Shown piece by piece: positions 39,293-49,181 of a DNA stretch of 64,000 nt. Position numbers and translations under genes: made by a program. Each line of letters starts with the position of its first letter. Position 1 is the first letter of the stretch. The notes under the pieces were generated by a model. That model made no database searches, was not told the DNA's origin, and was given only the letters and a program-made list of their open reading frames with translations. This DNA comes from Streptomyces sp. NRRL B-1140 (lineage in GTDB: Bacteria > Actinomycetota > Actinomycetes > Streptomycetales > Streptomycetaceae). The stretch spans positions 1 to 64,000 of the forward strand of contig NZ_LGEA01000036.1 in NCBI RefSeq assembly GCF_001280065.1. Reading direction: 5' to 3'.

Positions 39293-40342
39293 ATGACCGC
39301 TGACGCGACCCCCGCGCTGGTCGAGGACAAGCAGCAGGCGGCGGCCGGGCCGCGGGTGCGCGGGAGGTCCGCGTACCCGCGGTACCTGGCGGGCAAGCTG
39401 GCCGGTGCCGCCGTTTCGCTGCTCGCGGTCCTCGTGACCAGTTTCTTCCTGTTCCGGCTGATCCCCGGTGACCCGGTGAAGACCATGACGGGCGGCCGTC
39501 AGGTGTCGGCCGAGCAACTGGCGGCATATCGCGCGGAGTTCGGGCTGGACCTGCCGTTGTGGCGGCAGTTCACGGACTACTGCGGCAAGGCGCTCACGGG
39601 TGACTTCGGGACGTCGTACCAGTTCCGCGCCCCGGTCGTCGACAAGATCACCGAGGCGCTGCCGAACACGCTGCTGCTCACGGGCACGGCGTTCGTCCTC
39701 TACACGGCGTTGGGCATCTTCCTCGGCACGCGCTCGGCGTGGCGGCACGGCGGGCTGGGCGACCGCCTCAACACGGGCCTTGCGCTGACGCTGTACTCCA
39801 TCCCGTCCTTCTGGCTGGGGCTGCTGCTGATCATCGTGCTGTCGGTGGGCATCGGCCCGCTGCCCGGGATGTTCCCGACCGGCGGCATGGAGTCGGGCGG
39901 CGAGGAGGGCTTCGCGTACGTGCTCGATGTGGCGCACCATCTCGTGCTGCCGGTGGTGACGCTGGTGGCCGTGGAGTACGGGCAGACGCTGCTGGTCACA
40001 CGGTCGGCGCTGCTGGACGAGATGGGCAGCGACTATCTGACGACGGCGCGGGCCAAGGGGCTGCGCGACGACCTCGTACGCCGTCGCCACGCCGTGCCGA
40101 ACGCGCTGCTGCCGACCGTGACGCTGATCTTCATCAACCTCGGCCGGACGGTGGCGGGCGTGATCCTCGTGGAGACGGTCTTCTCCTGGCCGGGGCTCGG
40201 CGGGCTGTTCTACCAGGCGCTGAGCGTGCCCGATCTGCCGCTGGTGCAGGGCTTGTTCTTCGTGTTCGCCGCCGCGGTGATCCTGATGAACACCCTCGCC
40301 GACCTGGTCTATCCGCTGCTGGACCCCCGGGTGGCCCGATGA
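39293..40342 (+). CDS. ABC transporter permease, DppB/OppB type
   Basis: Predicted 349-aa inner membrane subunit with about six transmembrane helices. The start LAGKLAGAAVSLLAVLVTSFFLFRLIPGDP is typical of DppB, as is the later EAA loop (TTARAKGLRDD...PNALLPTV). ATG at 39293 is 18 nt after the SBP stop. It overlaps the next permease gene by 4 nt. Confidence 0.92.
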   Translation: MTADATPALVEDKQQAAAGPRVRGRSAYPRYLAGKLAGAAVSLLAVLVTSFFLFRLIPGDPVKTMTGGRQVSAEQLAAYRAEFGLDLPLWRQFTDYCGKALTGDFGTSYQFRAPVVDKITEALPNTLLLTGTAFVLYTALGIFLGTRSAWRHGGLGDRLNTGLALTLYSIPSFWLGLLLIIVLSVGIGPLPGMFPTGGMESGGEEGFAYVLDVAHHLVLPVVTLVAVEYGQTLLVTRSALLDEMGSDYLTTARAKGLRDDLVRRRHAVPNALLPTVTLIFINLGRTVAGVILVETVFSWPGLGGLFYQALSVPDLPLVQGLFFVFAAAVILMNTLADLVYPLLDPRVAR

Positions 40343-41250
40343 CGACGACCGAGCCGGCCCCGAGCCCGCGCGCCCTGGCCCGGCAGCGGCGCCGGGCTTC
40401 CGTCGCCCGCTTCTGGCGGCAGTACCGCTCCGAACGGGCGGGGCTCCACGGGCTGGCCGTGCTGGCGCTGTGCGCGCTGCTGGCGCTGTTCGCGCCGCTG
40501 TTCGTCGGCTCCGACGTGAGCAGCGTGACCGACGCGCCGGGGCGTCCGATGCAGAGCCCGAGCGCCGAGTTCCCGCTCGGCACCGACCAGTTCGGCCGGG
40601 ACCTGCTGGGCCTGGTGATCTGGGGTTCGCGGGTGTCGCTGATGGTCGGGCTGCTCGCCGCCGTGCTGTCGGTGTCGATCGGCACCCTGATCGGGGTGAC
40701 GGCGGGGCACTTCAGGGGCTGGTACGCGACGGTGATGATGCGGATCACCGACTGGTTCCTGGTGATGCCGACGCTGGTGCTCGCGATCGCCCTGGCGACG
40801 GTGATGTCCCGCTCGCTGACCACGACCGTCGTGGCGATCGGCGTGACCACCTGGCCGACCACGGCCCGGCTGGTGCGCGCCCAGACCCTGGCCGTGGAGA
40901 CCCGGCCGTACATCGAGCGGGCGAGGGCGCTGGGCGGCGGCCACTGGCACATCATGTCCCGGCACGTCCTGCCCAATGTGATGCCGCTGGTGCTGGCCCA
41001 GACGACCCTGATCATCTCCTCGGCCATCCTCGCCGAGGCGACCCTCGCCTTCCTCGGCCTCGGCGATCCGACGGTCGTGTCCTGGGGCGGGCTGCTTCAG
41101 GACGCGCGGGAGGCGGGCGCGGTCAGTGCCGGGGACTGGTGGTATCTGGTGCCGCCGGGCATCGCCATCGCCGTGGTGGCGCTGGCGTTCACGCTCTGCG
41201 GGCGGGCCGTGGAGTCCGTCCTCAACCCCAGGCTGGGGGTGTCGCGTTGA
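40339..41250 (+). CDS. ABC transporter permease, DppC/OppC type
   Basis: Predicted 303-aa second permease. It contains the family signature FPLGTDQFGRDLL and an EAA loop (YIERARALGGGHWHIMSRHVLPNVMP). The ATG at 40339 overlaps the stop of the first permease (ATGA). Upstream in-frame starts to 39739 lie inside the other permease and are ignored. Confidence 0.92.
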   Translation: MTTTEPAPSPRALARQRRRASVARFWRQYRSERAGLHGLAVLALCALLALFAPLFVGSDVSSVTDAPGRPMQSPSAEFPLGTDQFGRDLLGLVIWGSRVSLMVGLLAAVLSVSIGTLIGVTAGHFRGWYATVMMRITDWFLVMPTLVLAIALATVMSRSLTTTVVAIGVTTWPTTARLVRAQTLAVETRPYIERARALGGGHWHIMSRHVLPNVMPLVLAQTTLIISSAILAEATLAFLGLGDPTVVSWGGLLQDAREAGAVSAGDWWYLVPPGIAIAVVALAFTLCGRAVESVLNPRLGVSR

Positions 41251-42299
41251 GTCTGCTCGACGTCAGGAACCTGACCGTGACGTACGCGGGCGGGGCGGCC
41301 GCCGTGCGCGGGGTGGATCTGCGCCTGGAGGCGGGCCGGAAGCTGGGCCTGGCCGGCGAGTCCGGCTGCGGCAAGTCCACGCTGGCGCTGGCCCTGCTGC
41401 GGCTGCTGCCGGCGGGCGCCCGGATCACCGGGGAGGTGCTCCTCGACGGCGAGGACGTGCTGACCATGAAGTGGGGCCGGGTGCGGGCGGTCCGCTGGGC
41501 CGGGGCCTCCGTCGTCTTCCAGGGCGCGATGCACTCCCTCAACGCCGTGCACCGCGTCGGCGACCAGATCGCCGAGCCGATCCTGCTGCACCGGAAGGCG
41601 ACCGCCGCCGGTGCGAAAAGGAAGACCGGTGAGCTGTTGGAGCAGGTCGGCCTCCCGCCCGCCCGCGCGGACGCCTATCCGCACGAACTGTCCGGCGGCC
41701 AGCGCCAGCGCGTCATGATCGCCATGGCGCTGGCCTGCGCCCCCCGGCTGATCATCGCCGACGAGCCGACGACCGCGCTCGACGTGATGATCCAGGCCCA
41801 GATCCTGCGGCTCATCGAGCAGCTGGTCGCGGACCAGGACCTCGGTCTGATCATGATCAGCCACGACCTGGCGGTCCTCGCCGACACCTGTGACCGGCTG
41901 GCGGTGATGTACGCGGGCCGGGTGGTCGAGGAGGGCCCCGCCCGGCAGGTGTACGAGGACGCCCGGCACCCGTACGCCCGGGCCCTGTCGGCCGCGTTCC
42001 CGCGCATCGGCGACCCGGCGTCCCGGTTCGCGCCGCAGGGGCTCGCGGGCGACCCGCCCGACCCTGCCGCGCTGCCGTCCGGCTGCACGTTCCATCCGCG
42101 GTGCCAGGTGGCGCTGGAGTCGTGTTCCGAGGAGGACCCGGTGCTGCGGGCGGCGGGGCCGGAGCGGCGGGCGGCGTGTGTGCTGGCCGGGCCGCCGGGA
42201 GCGGAGGACCGTGAGGCGGTCCAGGGTGCGCGGGACCGTGGTGAGCGGCCGTCCGGGACACCGGAGGCCCTGGAGGAAGCGAGGCCCGGCACGCCATGA
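41247..42299 (+). CDS. ABC transporter ATPase, DppD/OppD type
   Basis: Predicted 350-aa ATPase. Walker [13 protein letters not shown] signature LSGGQRQR, Walker B LIIADEP and switch His in ISHDLA are all present, followed by the oligopeptide-transporter C-terminal domain ([19 protein letters not shown]) with Cys residues that in relatives bind an Fe-S cluster. The likely start is TTG at 41247, overlapping the permease stop by 4 nt (TTGA). Confidence 0.9.
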   Translation: MSLLDVRNLTVTYAGGAAAVRGVDLRLEAGRKLGLAGESGCGKSTLALALLRLLPAGARITGEVLLDGEDVLTMKWGRVRAVRWAGASVVFQGAMHSLNAVHRVGDQIAEPILLHRKATAAGAKRKTGELLEQVGLPPARADAYPHELSGGQRQRVMIAMALACAPRLIIADEPTTALDVMIQAQILRLIEQLVADQDLGLIMISHDLAVLADTCDRLAVMYAGRVVEEGPARQVYEDARHPYARALSAAFPRIGDPASRFAPQGLAGDPPDPAALPSGCTFHPRCQVALESCSEEDPVLRAAGPERRAACVLAGPPGAEDREAVQGARDRGERPSGTPEALEEARPGTP

Positions 42300-43369
42300 C
42301 CACGTCTCCCACGGCCCCCGAGGTCACCTCCGCCCCGCTGCTGAGCGCCCGGGGCCTCCACGTCACCTTCCCCGGACGGCACGGCGGCCCCCGGGCCCGG
42401 GCGGTGGACGGCGTCGACCTCGACATCCGCCCCGGCGAGATCGTCGCGCTGGTCGGTGAGTCCGGCTGCGGCAAGACGACCCTGGCGCGCAGTCTGCTCG
42501 GCCTGGTCGCCCCGACGGCGGGCGGGGTCACCTTCGACGGCCGCCCGCTGGAGTACTCCGGCCGGTCCCTGAAGGCCTACCGCAAACGCGTCCAGCTGGT
42601 CCTGCAGGACCCGAGCGGCTCCCTCAACCCCCGCCACACGGTGTACGACGCGGTCGCCGAGGGACTGCGCATCCACGGCCACGGCGGCGACGAACGCACC
42701 GCGGTCGCCGAGGCACTGTCCCGGGCCGGGCTGCGTCCCCCGGAGCGCTTCTTCCTGCGCTATCCGCACGAACTGTCCGGCGGGCAGCGCCAGCGGGTGG
42801 TCATCGCGGGCGCGCTGGTCCTGGAACCCGAACTCCTCGTCGCCGACGAGCCGGTGGCGTCCCTCGACGCCTCGGTACGCGGGGAGATCCTCGCCCTGCT
42901 GCTGCGACTGCGCACCGAACTGGGCCTGTCCGCCCTGGTCGTCACGCACGATCTGGGCCTGGCGTGGAACATCGCCGACCGGGTGGCCGTGATGTACCTG
43001 GGCCGGATCGTGGAGACGGGGGCGGTGGAGCAGGTCCTGACGGCACCCCGGCACCCCTACACGCAGGCGCTTCTGTCCGTCCTCCCGGAGGCTCCGGGCA
43101 CCCCGGTGGTCCTCACGGGCGAGCCCCCGGACCCGTCGCGCATCCCGTCAGGGTGCCGCTTCCACGTGCGCTGCCGGATCCTGGCGGGCGGCGAGGCGGA
43201 AGCGGCGGGCGTGGCGGACGCGTGCAGACACCAGGACTTGGAGGTGCTGAACGGTGGCGGCGACTCGCAGGTGGCCTGCCACTGGGCAGTCGCAGACGCA
43301 CCTGAGGGGGGCGCGGGGAACTGCGCGACCAGCCACACCGCACCCGCAGACGGCCGGCAAGAGGCCTAG
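42296..43369 (+). CDS. ABC transporter ATPase, DppF/OppF type
   Basis: Predicted 357-aa ATPase. Walker [25 protein letters not shown] and VTHDL motifs are intact, with the C-terminal oligopeptide domain. It overlaps the previous gene by 4 nt. The last 20 or so codons run through an intergenic-type repeat (43310-43335), so the extreme C-terminus probably arose by repeat insertion near the original stop. It is convergent with ribF, with only 8 bp between the stops. Confidence 0.92.
   Translation: MTTSPTAPEVTSAPLLSARGLHVTFPGRHGGPRARAVDGVDLDIRPGEIVALVGESGCGKTTLARSLLGLVAPTAGGVTFDGRPLEYSGRSLKAYRKRVQLVLQDPSGSLNPRHTVYDAVAEGLRIHGHGGDERTAVAEALSRAGLRPPERFFLRYPHELSGGQRQRVVIAGALVLEPELLVADEPVASLDASVRGEILALLLRLRTELGLSALVVTHDLGLAWNIADRVAVMYLGRIVETGAVEQVLTAPRHPYTQALLSVLPEAPGTPVVLTGEPPDPSRIPSGCRFHVRCRILAGGEAEAAGVADACRHQDLEVLNGGGDSQVACHWAVADAPEGGAGNCATSHTAPADGRQEA
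43310..43335 (-). repeat. 26-bp Streptomyces-type repeat inside the 3' end of an ATPase gene
   Basis: On the minus strand this reads TGGCTGGT followed by CGCGCAGTTCCCCGCGCC. Copies with the same 18-bp core lie at 59880-59905 and 60878-60903, both in intergenic DNA. Confidence 0.8.
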
Positions 43370-43377
43370 GCAGCCCC

Positions 43378-44322
43378 TCAGCCGCCGGACACCAGCTCCC
43401 TGCACTTCTCGACGTCCTGCCCCATCTGAACCAACAGCGCGTCCAGCGTCTCGAACTTCGCCTGCCCCCGCACGAACGCCAGGAAGTCGACCGCGACATG
43501 CAAGCCGTACAGATCGAGCCCCACCCGGTCGATGGCGTACGCCTCCACCGTCCGCTCGGTCCCCTCGAACTGCGGATTCGTCCCCACGGAGATCGCCGCC
43601 GGCATCGCCTCGCCCTGGGCGTGCAGCCAGCCGGCGTACACCCCGTCGGCCGGAATGGCGGTGTGCGGCAGCGTCTCGACGTTGGCCGTGGGGAAGCCCA
43701 GTTCGCGCCCGCGCTGCGCGCCCCGGACGACGACGCCCTCCACCCGGTGCGGGCGCCCCAGGATCTCCGCCGCGCCCCGGACGTCGCCCTCGGCGACCAG
43801 CCGTCGCGTCAGCGTCGAGGAGAACGGCTCCCCGCCGCCCGCCTCACCCGTCACGTACAGGTCGACGACCTCGACCTCGAAGTCGTAGGTCTTGCCCTGC
43901 GTGGACAGGAACTCCACGTTCCCGGCGGCCTTGTGGCCGAAGCGGAAGTTGGGGCCCTCGACGACGGCCTTGGCGTGCAGCTTGTCGACCAGGACCTTGA
44001 CGACGAAGTCGGCCGGGGACAGCTTCGAGAACTCGGTCGTGAAGGGGAGGATGAGCACCGCGTCCACGCCCAGGTCCGCCATGAGTTCCGCGCGGCGGTG
44101 GTGAGGGGCGAGCAGCGGCGGGTGGCTGCCGGGGCGGACGACCTCGCTGGGGTGCGGGTCGAAGGTCACGACGACGGCGGGCACGCCCAGTTCCCGGGCG
44201 CGGTTCACGGCATGCCGGATGATCAGCTGGTGACCGCGGTGCACTCCGTCGTAGGAGCCGATGGTGACGACGCTGCGCCCCCAGTCCTGGGGGATGTCCT
44301 CCAAGCCACGCCAGCGCTGCAC
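43378..44322 (-). CDS. ribF: Bifunctional riboflavin kinase / FAD synthetase
   Basis: Phosphorylates riboflavin to FMN and adenylates FMN to FAD. The 314-aa protein has an N-terminal nucleotidyltransferase domain with the IGSYDGVHRGHQ motif and FDPHP segment, then the riboflavin kinase domain with GFPTANVE. The start is GTG at 44322, preceded by AAGGAG with 9-nt spacing; the frame open to 44487 has no RibF homology upstream. In many bacteria ribF follows truB; here the large NTPase gene (44494-48021) lies between them. Confidence 0.93.
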   Translation of the reverse strand: MQRWRGLEDIPQDWGRSVVTIGSYDGVHRGHQLIIRHAVNRARELGVPAVVVTFDPHPSEVVRPGSHPPLLAPHHRRAELMADLGVDAVLILPFTTEFSKLSPADFVVKVLVDKLHAKAVVEGPNFRFGHKAAGNVEFLSTQGKTYDFEVEVVDLYVTGEAGGGEPFSSTLTRRLVAEGDVRGAAEILGRPHRVEGVVVRGAQRGRELGFPTANVETLPHTAIPADGVYAGWLHAQGEAMPAAISVGTNPQFEGTERTVEAYAIDRVGLDLYGLHVAVDFLAFVRGQAKFETLDALLVQMGQDVEKCRELVSGG

Positions 44323-44493
44323 TGTGCCTGCTCCTTGTCGAAAACTCGTCGAACCCGTGTCCGGTCGGTTTTTCCGTCGTTGCCTCGTGCGCAGGTCTAA
44401 GGGTGCCATGCCGGGTGCCCCGTGCCCGCATCGGCATGGGGGCTGTGACAGGGCGCACGGCACCGTCCTGCGGCCCCGGCCCCGCAAGGCCGG

Positions 44494-47400
44494 TCACACG
44501 GGGACGGCGGTGCCGGCCAGGTTCTCGATCGTGCGGCGGGAACTCGGCCCGACCAGCGCGGCCCATTCCCCGGGCGCGTCGGCCAGCCAGCCGGCCGTGC
44601 GGGCGGCGAAACCGGGCACGTGCCGGCCCAGGTCGACCAGGGCGCGGTCGAAGCGGGTGGCGCCCTGTGGGGTGCGCACGAGGAGCAGTCCGACGCGGTG
44701 TACGAGGTCGCGCAGGTCGTCGCCGCCGTTGCGGGCGGCGGCGTGCAGCAGCGCGTCCAGGACGTCGGTGTCGTGCTCACGGGCGAGGAGCGCGTCGCGC
44801 AGTTCGCGGCGCAGCGGACGTGAGGCGGGGATGCCGGGCGGCGTGAGGACGGTGGCGAGGGCGCAGCGCAGCCGCACGTCGCCGTCCTCCAGCAGGCCGG
44901 TGACCAGCGGCAGGAGCACGGGCCGGGCGTCGGGGCCCCGGTCGAGCCGCTGGTCCGCGTACGCGGCCACCTGCCCGGCGAGTTCCGGCCGCCCGCGCGC
45001 CGCCCGGCACAGCAGCGCGGCGATCCGCCGGGCCAGGCCCGGTGGGGCCGCGTCGGCCAGTGCCCGCAGCGCTTCCTGGGCGTCCGGGCGTTCCAGCCGG
45101 GCCGTGAAGGCCCCGAGGACCGGCTCGGGGTCGGTCAGAAGGGCTCCGGCCAGGGCGTCCGGGGAGAACCGCGGGTCGCCCGCCGCGAAGTGCTCCAGCG
45201 CCCGAGGGAGGTAGCGGGCCCGGGTGTGCGGGTCCTGGACGAGGAGGGCGAGTGCGCCGCCGTGCAGGGCGCGGTCGGCGGGGCGGGCGAGCAGGGTGAG
45301 GGCCGCGTAGCGCAGGAGGGCGCGGTCGCCTCCCGTGCTCACGTGCGGCGCGACGCGCAGTCCGTGCGCCACCGCGGCGCTCCGCCGCGCGGGCCGCTCG
45401 TCGCGGGCCCACCGGTCGGCGGCCCGGCACACCGCGGACGGCTCCTCCTCCGCGAGCACCGCGAGCAGTTCGTCGGCCCGTGGGTGCGCGCGGTCGACGA
45501 GCACGTCCGTCAGATCGTCCAGGGCGGTGTGGCGGTGGGTGTGCAGCAGCGCCTGCGCGGCCGTGGCCACGGTCGCGTGCGGGGTGGCGGGCAGCGGCTG
45601 CTCGTCGTCGAACCAGCGGGCGAGCTGGGGTTGCACTGCGGTGGGGTCGGCGGTGAGAAGTCCGGCGACGGCGTCCAGGAACCGGGGCCCGGCCTCGCAC
45701 GGCGGCCCGTCGGCGTGGACCAGCCGCCGCAGCAGTGCGCAGCGCGTCTCCGGCGGGAGCCGTACTTCGGTCCAGAAGGGGGGCCCGAGCTCCTTCGGCA
45801 CGGGCCTTGCCTGCTGCCGCCAGGCCACGATCCGGTCGGCGAGCAGACGCAGCACCTCCGTGTACGGTGCCGCGTCGGGCAGGGCCGACAGGGTCCCTGC
45901 GAGCAGTCGTACGGCCCACCAGGACCGCGGGTCGGCGTCCAGCGCGTGCACCAGGTCCGTCAGGCGGGAGGCCAGGTGAGCTGCGCCGTGCTGGCGGGCG
46001 AGGCACAGCAGGGCCTGGATCACCGGCCCGATGCGGTGCCGCGGAACGGGGTCGGTCTGCGCGTCCCCGCCGCGGTGGACCAGGGCGTGCAGCGCCTCGT
46101 CGAGGTCGAGGTGCATGCCCTGGAGCCAGTCGGCGAGCCCCTCGTGCGCGAAACGGTAGCCGGGACCGGCGGGCACGAGCAGTCCCTCGGCGAGCACGGC
46201 CGCCGCCCAGCCCGAGCAGCCGCCGAGCCGCTCCGGGGCAGCCCCCCACGGGAACACCGCCTCGAACGCCTCCCGGTCCAGGTCGCCCTGTCCCGGGCCG
46301 AGGCCGCGCCGGGCGGCTTCGTGCACCTGCCCGGCGACCTTGGCCGCCAGCCGGCGTACGGCTGTGCCGTTCAGGCCGTTGCCGGTGGCCAGCCGGGTGG
46401 CGACGCGCAGCGCCATCAGGTCCAGGTAGGCGGAGAAGACCTCGTCCCGGCCGACGGGGCCCGCGAGCAGGACCGGCGTGTCGGACGCGTCGGTGAACTC
46501 GTCCCGGATCTCGGCGAGCAGACGCAGGGTGAGGGGGTGCCGGGCGCCGGTGCCGCCGACGGCGCCCTCGGCGATGCCGTACCGCAGCCGGGCCTCCCGG
46601 GCCTCGTCCTCGCCGAGGTCGCCGAGCCGCACGCACGCCGGTCGGTGCAGCGGGCCGGACACCTCCTCCCAGTACTCCGGCCGGCAGGCCACCACCAGCC
46701 GCGCTCCGGTCTCCCCGAGCCACCGCAGGGTCCCGCCCGCCCAGTCGGCCAAGCGGCGGGCCGCCGCCGGAGGCATCTCCTCGGGGCCGTCCAGAAGCAG
46801 CAGCAGGGGCCGGCCGGACGAACCGGCGAGGCGGGCGAGGCGCTCGGGCGTCATGTCCTGGGGGCCCGCCGGTCGGGGCAGGGAGGGCGGAGGCGGGGCC
46901 TGCGCACCGGCCACGACGGGGACGGCCCGGGTCAGCGCCCTGCGGACCGCGTCCGCCACCGACGTGTCGTCCTCCCGCAGGTCGCAGCCGCGCAGCCAGA
47001 GCGTGGGCTGCCCGCCGCGGGCGCGGCGGGCGGCGAGCGCGGCGAGTTCCGTCGTGCGACCGCTGCCGGGTGCTCCGACGAGACCGAGGACGGCCGCCGT
47101 GCCTGTCGCGAAGGCGTCGAACTCGGCGGCCATCCCCGCCCGTTCGACCGGTTCCGGCACTCCGGTCCCGCCGGGCGGACCGTCCAGACCCACCGATGCG
47201 CCGGTCACTTCCAGCACGCCCGCCAGGTTCAGATCGGCCCCATAGGCGGGTACCGTCGCGGCGTTCTCGGCGAGCAGTCCGGCGAGCGGGCCCGCCGCTG
47301 CGGCGACCCCCGCATGCAGCGGTACGGCGAACCCGACGTCGCGATGGCCGGAGCTGAGCGCGGTGCCGAGGACTCCGACGACGGCGCCGGTGGCGGCGTC

Positions 47401-48021
47401 GAGCACGGGGCCTCCGGCCGCTCCGCCGCCCAGCCGCAGCGCGTCCCGCCCCGCCGTGCCGACCGCCAGCTCCAGCGCGCCGTCGAGACGGTGGGAGCGG
47501 TCCGTGGCCGCGTATGTCACGCAGGCCGGGCCCAGCACCCGCGCCTCGCGCCAGCCGCCGGCGGGGATCCGTACATAGGCGCCGGTCGCCGCCCCGTCCC
47601 GCACGGTGACGGGCAGCGGCGGCACACCGAGCCCCTCGGTCCGGACCAGGGCCAGGTCCAGCGCGGGCAGCGGGGTGACCGCGTCGGCGGACACGACCCG
47701 GCGGCGGTCGCCGGGCCCCTGCAGCACGAGCCGGGACAGGCCGTCGACGGCCTCGTGGCTGGTGATCAGGGTGCCGTGGTGGTCGGCCAGGAAGCCGGTG
47801 CCGCGGGGGCGGCCGGCGAGATCCCGGACACGGACGAGGCGGTCGTCGGGGACCGCTCCCTCCTCGTGCCCCGCCGTCCCGGAATCGAGGACCGCTCCGC
47901 CCTCTCGCGGCACTCTTCGGGGGCAGGGCACCGCCCCGGCCTCGTGCCCTGCTGTGCCGGGACTGCCCGGGAAGTCCTGTGAGCTGTCGTCCCTCTCCCG
48001 CGACCGGTTCCGCGACGCCAT
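44494..48021 (-). CDS. Trypsin-like pseudoprotease fused to a STAND/AAA-like NTPase with helical repeat tail
   Basis: Predicted 1,175-aa protein from the ATG at 48021 (GGGAAGG upstream). Residues 60-250 have a trypsin/DegP-like fold: H89 in TSHEAV and D122 in LDLALV are present, but the serine loop that should read GxSGGP is GAAGGPVLD, so Ala202 replaces the nucleophile. Residues 300-470 form an NTPase with a GAPGSGRTT P-loop (Arg322 instead of Lys), a Walker B LLLLLDG and a VACRP sensor. The remaining roughly 650 residues are Ala/Leu-rich helices, probably HEAT- or TPR-like. A regulatory or sensory STAND protein is likely. The N-terminus has a duplicated GTAGHE(A/E)GAVP motif. Confidence 0.8.
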   Translation of the reverse strand: MASRNRSRERDDSSQDFPGSPGTAGHEAGAVPCPRRVPREGGAVLDSGTAGHEEGAVPDDRLVRVRDLAGRPRGTGFLADHHGTLITSHEAVDGLSRLVLQGPGDRRRVVSADAVTPLPALDLALVRTEGLGVPPLPVTVRDGAATGAYVRIPAGGWREARVLGPACVTYAATDRSHRLDGALELAVGTAGRDALRLGGGAAGGPVLDAATGAVVGVLGTALSSGHRDVGFAVPLHAGVAAAAGPLAGLLAENAATVPAYGADLNLAGVLEVTGASVGLDGPPGGTGVPEPVERAGMAAEFDAFATGTAAVLGLVGAPGSGRTTELAALAARRARGGQPTLWLRGCDLREDDTSVADAVRRALTRAVPVVAGAQAPPPPSLPRPAGPQDMTPERLARLAGSSGRPLLLLLDGPEEMPPAAARRLADWAGGTLRWLGETGARLVVACRPEYWEEVSGPLHRPACVRLGDLGEDEAREARLRYGIAEGAVGGTGARHPLTLRLLAEIRDEFTDASDTPVLLAGPVGRDEVFSAYLDLMALRVATRLATGNGLNGTAVRRLAAKVAGQVHEAARRGLGPGQGDLDREAFEAVFPWGAAPERLGGCSGWAAAVLAEGLLVPAGPGYRFAHEGLADWLQGMHLDLDEALHALVHRGGDAQTDPVPRHRIGPVIQALLCLARQHGAAHLASRLTDLVHALDADPRSWWAVRLLAGTLSALPDAAPYTEVLRLLADRIVAWRQQARPVPKELGPPFWTEVRLPPETRCALLRRLVHADGPPCEAGPRFLDAVAGLLTADPTAVQPQLARWFDDEQPLPATPHATVATAAQALLHTHRHTALDDLTDVLVDRAHPRADELLAVLAEEEPSAVCRAADRWARDERPARRSAAVAHGLRVAPHVSTGGDRALLRYAALTLLARPADRALHGGALALLVQDPHTRARYLPRALEHFAAGDPRFSPDALAGALLTDPEPVLGAFTARLERPDAQEALRALADAAPPGLARRIAALLCRAARGRPELAGQVAAYADQRLDRGPDARPVLLPLVTGLLEDGDVRLRCALATVLTPPGIPASRPLRRELRDALLAREHDTDVLDALLHAAARNGGDDLRDLVHRVGLLLVRTPQGATRFDRALVDLGRHVPGFAARTAGWLADAPGEWAALVGPSSRRTIENLAGTAVPV

Positions 48022-48208
48022 CGTCGAGCCTTCCCGCCGTACACCCCTGCCCTCGGGTCCGACGGTAGGGGCGAGATGATCAGCGGGACAGACCAGTCTG
48101 CGAAAGCGCCCCCTTCCGCTCCCCCGGTTCACTCCGAGCGCCCGCACAAACGGGTGAAGGAACGGCGACGGCTGGATACGCCTAGAGGTGGGGGAACCGA
48201 GGGGGACC

Positions 48209-48250
48209 GTGGAGCGGCGGCAGTGGAGGTATCCGTGGCCGCCGCTCCAC
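48209..48250 (-). terminator. Terminator of the nusA-infB-truB operon
   Basis: The 13-bp perfect stem 48209-48221/48238-48250 has a 16-nt loop and lies about 25 bp past the truB stop. Confidence 0.8.
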
Positions 48251-48275
48251 GGGCGGACCCCCGCTCCCCGGACCG

Positions 48276-49181
48276 TCAGGCGAAGACGGCCAGACTCCTG
48301 GCCTTGCCCCGCTGCTCCTCGACGAGCGCGAGGAAGCGGCCCTCGGGGTCGAAGACGGCGACGGGTCCGGCGCCCGCGTAGGTCTCGGGCATCTCCAGCC
48401 GGACGCCGTTGGTGAGCAGCCTGGCCCGCCGGGCGTCGACGTCCCACCGGGGGAACGCGGCAGCGGCGGCCTCGGCGATCGGCATCACGGTCAGCTCCTG
48501 CTGGAGCTGGTCGAGGGTACGGGCCGCGTCCAGCTTGTAGGGGCCGACGCGGGTACGGCGCAGCGCGGTGAGGTGACCGCCGACCCCCAGACCGGCGCCC
48601 AGGTCGCGGGCCAGGGCCCGGATGTAGGTACCGGAGGAGCAGACGACCGAGACGACCAGGTCGAGGACGGCCGTGCCGTCGTCGGCGACGGCGTCCCGGA
48701 CGTCGTACACGCCGAAGGACGAGACCGTGACCGGCCGGGCCGGGATCTCGAACTCCTCGCCCTCGCGGGCCCGCTTGTAGGACCGCACACCGTTGATCTT
48801 GATGGCGCTGACCTTGGACGGCACCTGCATGATGTCGCCGGTCAGCGCGGCGATGCCGGCGTCGATGGCGTCGCGGGTGACCTTGGAGGCGTCAATGGAG
48901 GAGGTGATCTCCCCCTCGGCGTCGTCCGTGAGGGTGTTCTGCCCGAGCCGGATGGTGCCCAGGTATTCCTTCTCGGTCAGCGCGAGGTGGCCGAGGAGCT
49001 TGGTGGCCTTCTCGACGCCGAGGACGAGGACGCCCGTCGCCATCGGGTCGAGGGTGCCGGCGTGCCCGACGCGTCGTGTCCTGGCGATGCCGCGCATCTT
49101 GGCGACGACGTCGTGCGAAGTGAAGCCCGACGGCTTGTCGACGATGACAAGGCCGTCGGGCGTGGTGGGCTTCTGGGTCAT
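48276..49181 (-). CDS. truB: tRNA pseudouridine(55) synthase
   Basis: Isomerises U55 to pseudouridine in the T-arm of tRNAs. The 301-aa protein has the catalytic Asp (D45) in GHAGTLDPMATG, and the KPSGFTSHD and GTYIRALARDLG motifs of TruB. Its ATG overlaps the rbfA stop by 4 nt. It is the last gene of the translation-factor operon. Confidence 0.96.
   Translation of the reverse strand: MTQKPTTPDGLVIVDKPSGFTSHDVVAKMRGIARTRRVGHAGTLDPMATGVLVLGVEKATKLLGHLALTEKEYLGTIRLGQNTLTDDAEGEITSSIDASKVTRDAIDAGIAALTGDIMQVPSKVSAIKINGVRSYKRAREGEEFEIPARPVTVSSFGVYDVRDAVADDGTAVLDLVVSVVCSSGTYIRALARDLGAGLGVGGHLTALRRTRVGPYKLDAARTLDQLQQELTVMPIAEAAAAAFPRWDVDARRARLLTNGVRLEMPETYAGAGPVAVFDPEGRFLALVEEQRGKARSLAVFA

Noticed and set aside
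45190..47982. A 930-aa plus-strand frame opposite the pseudoprotease-NTPase gene
   Set aside because: Shadow frame; Gln/Arg/Gly/Val-rich, no motifs, whereas the minus strand has clear trypsin and P-loop patterns.
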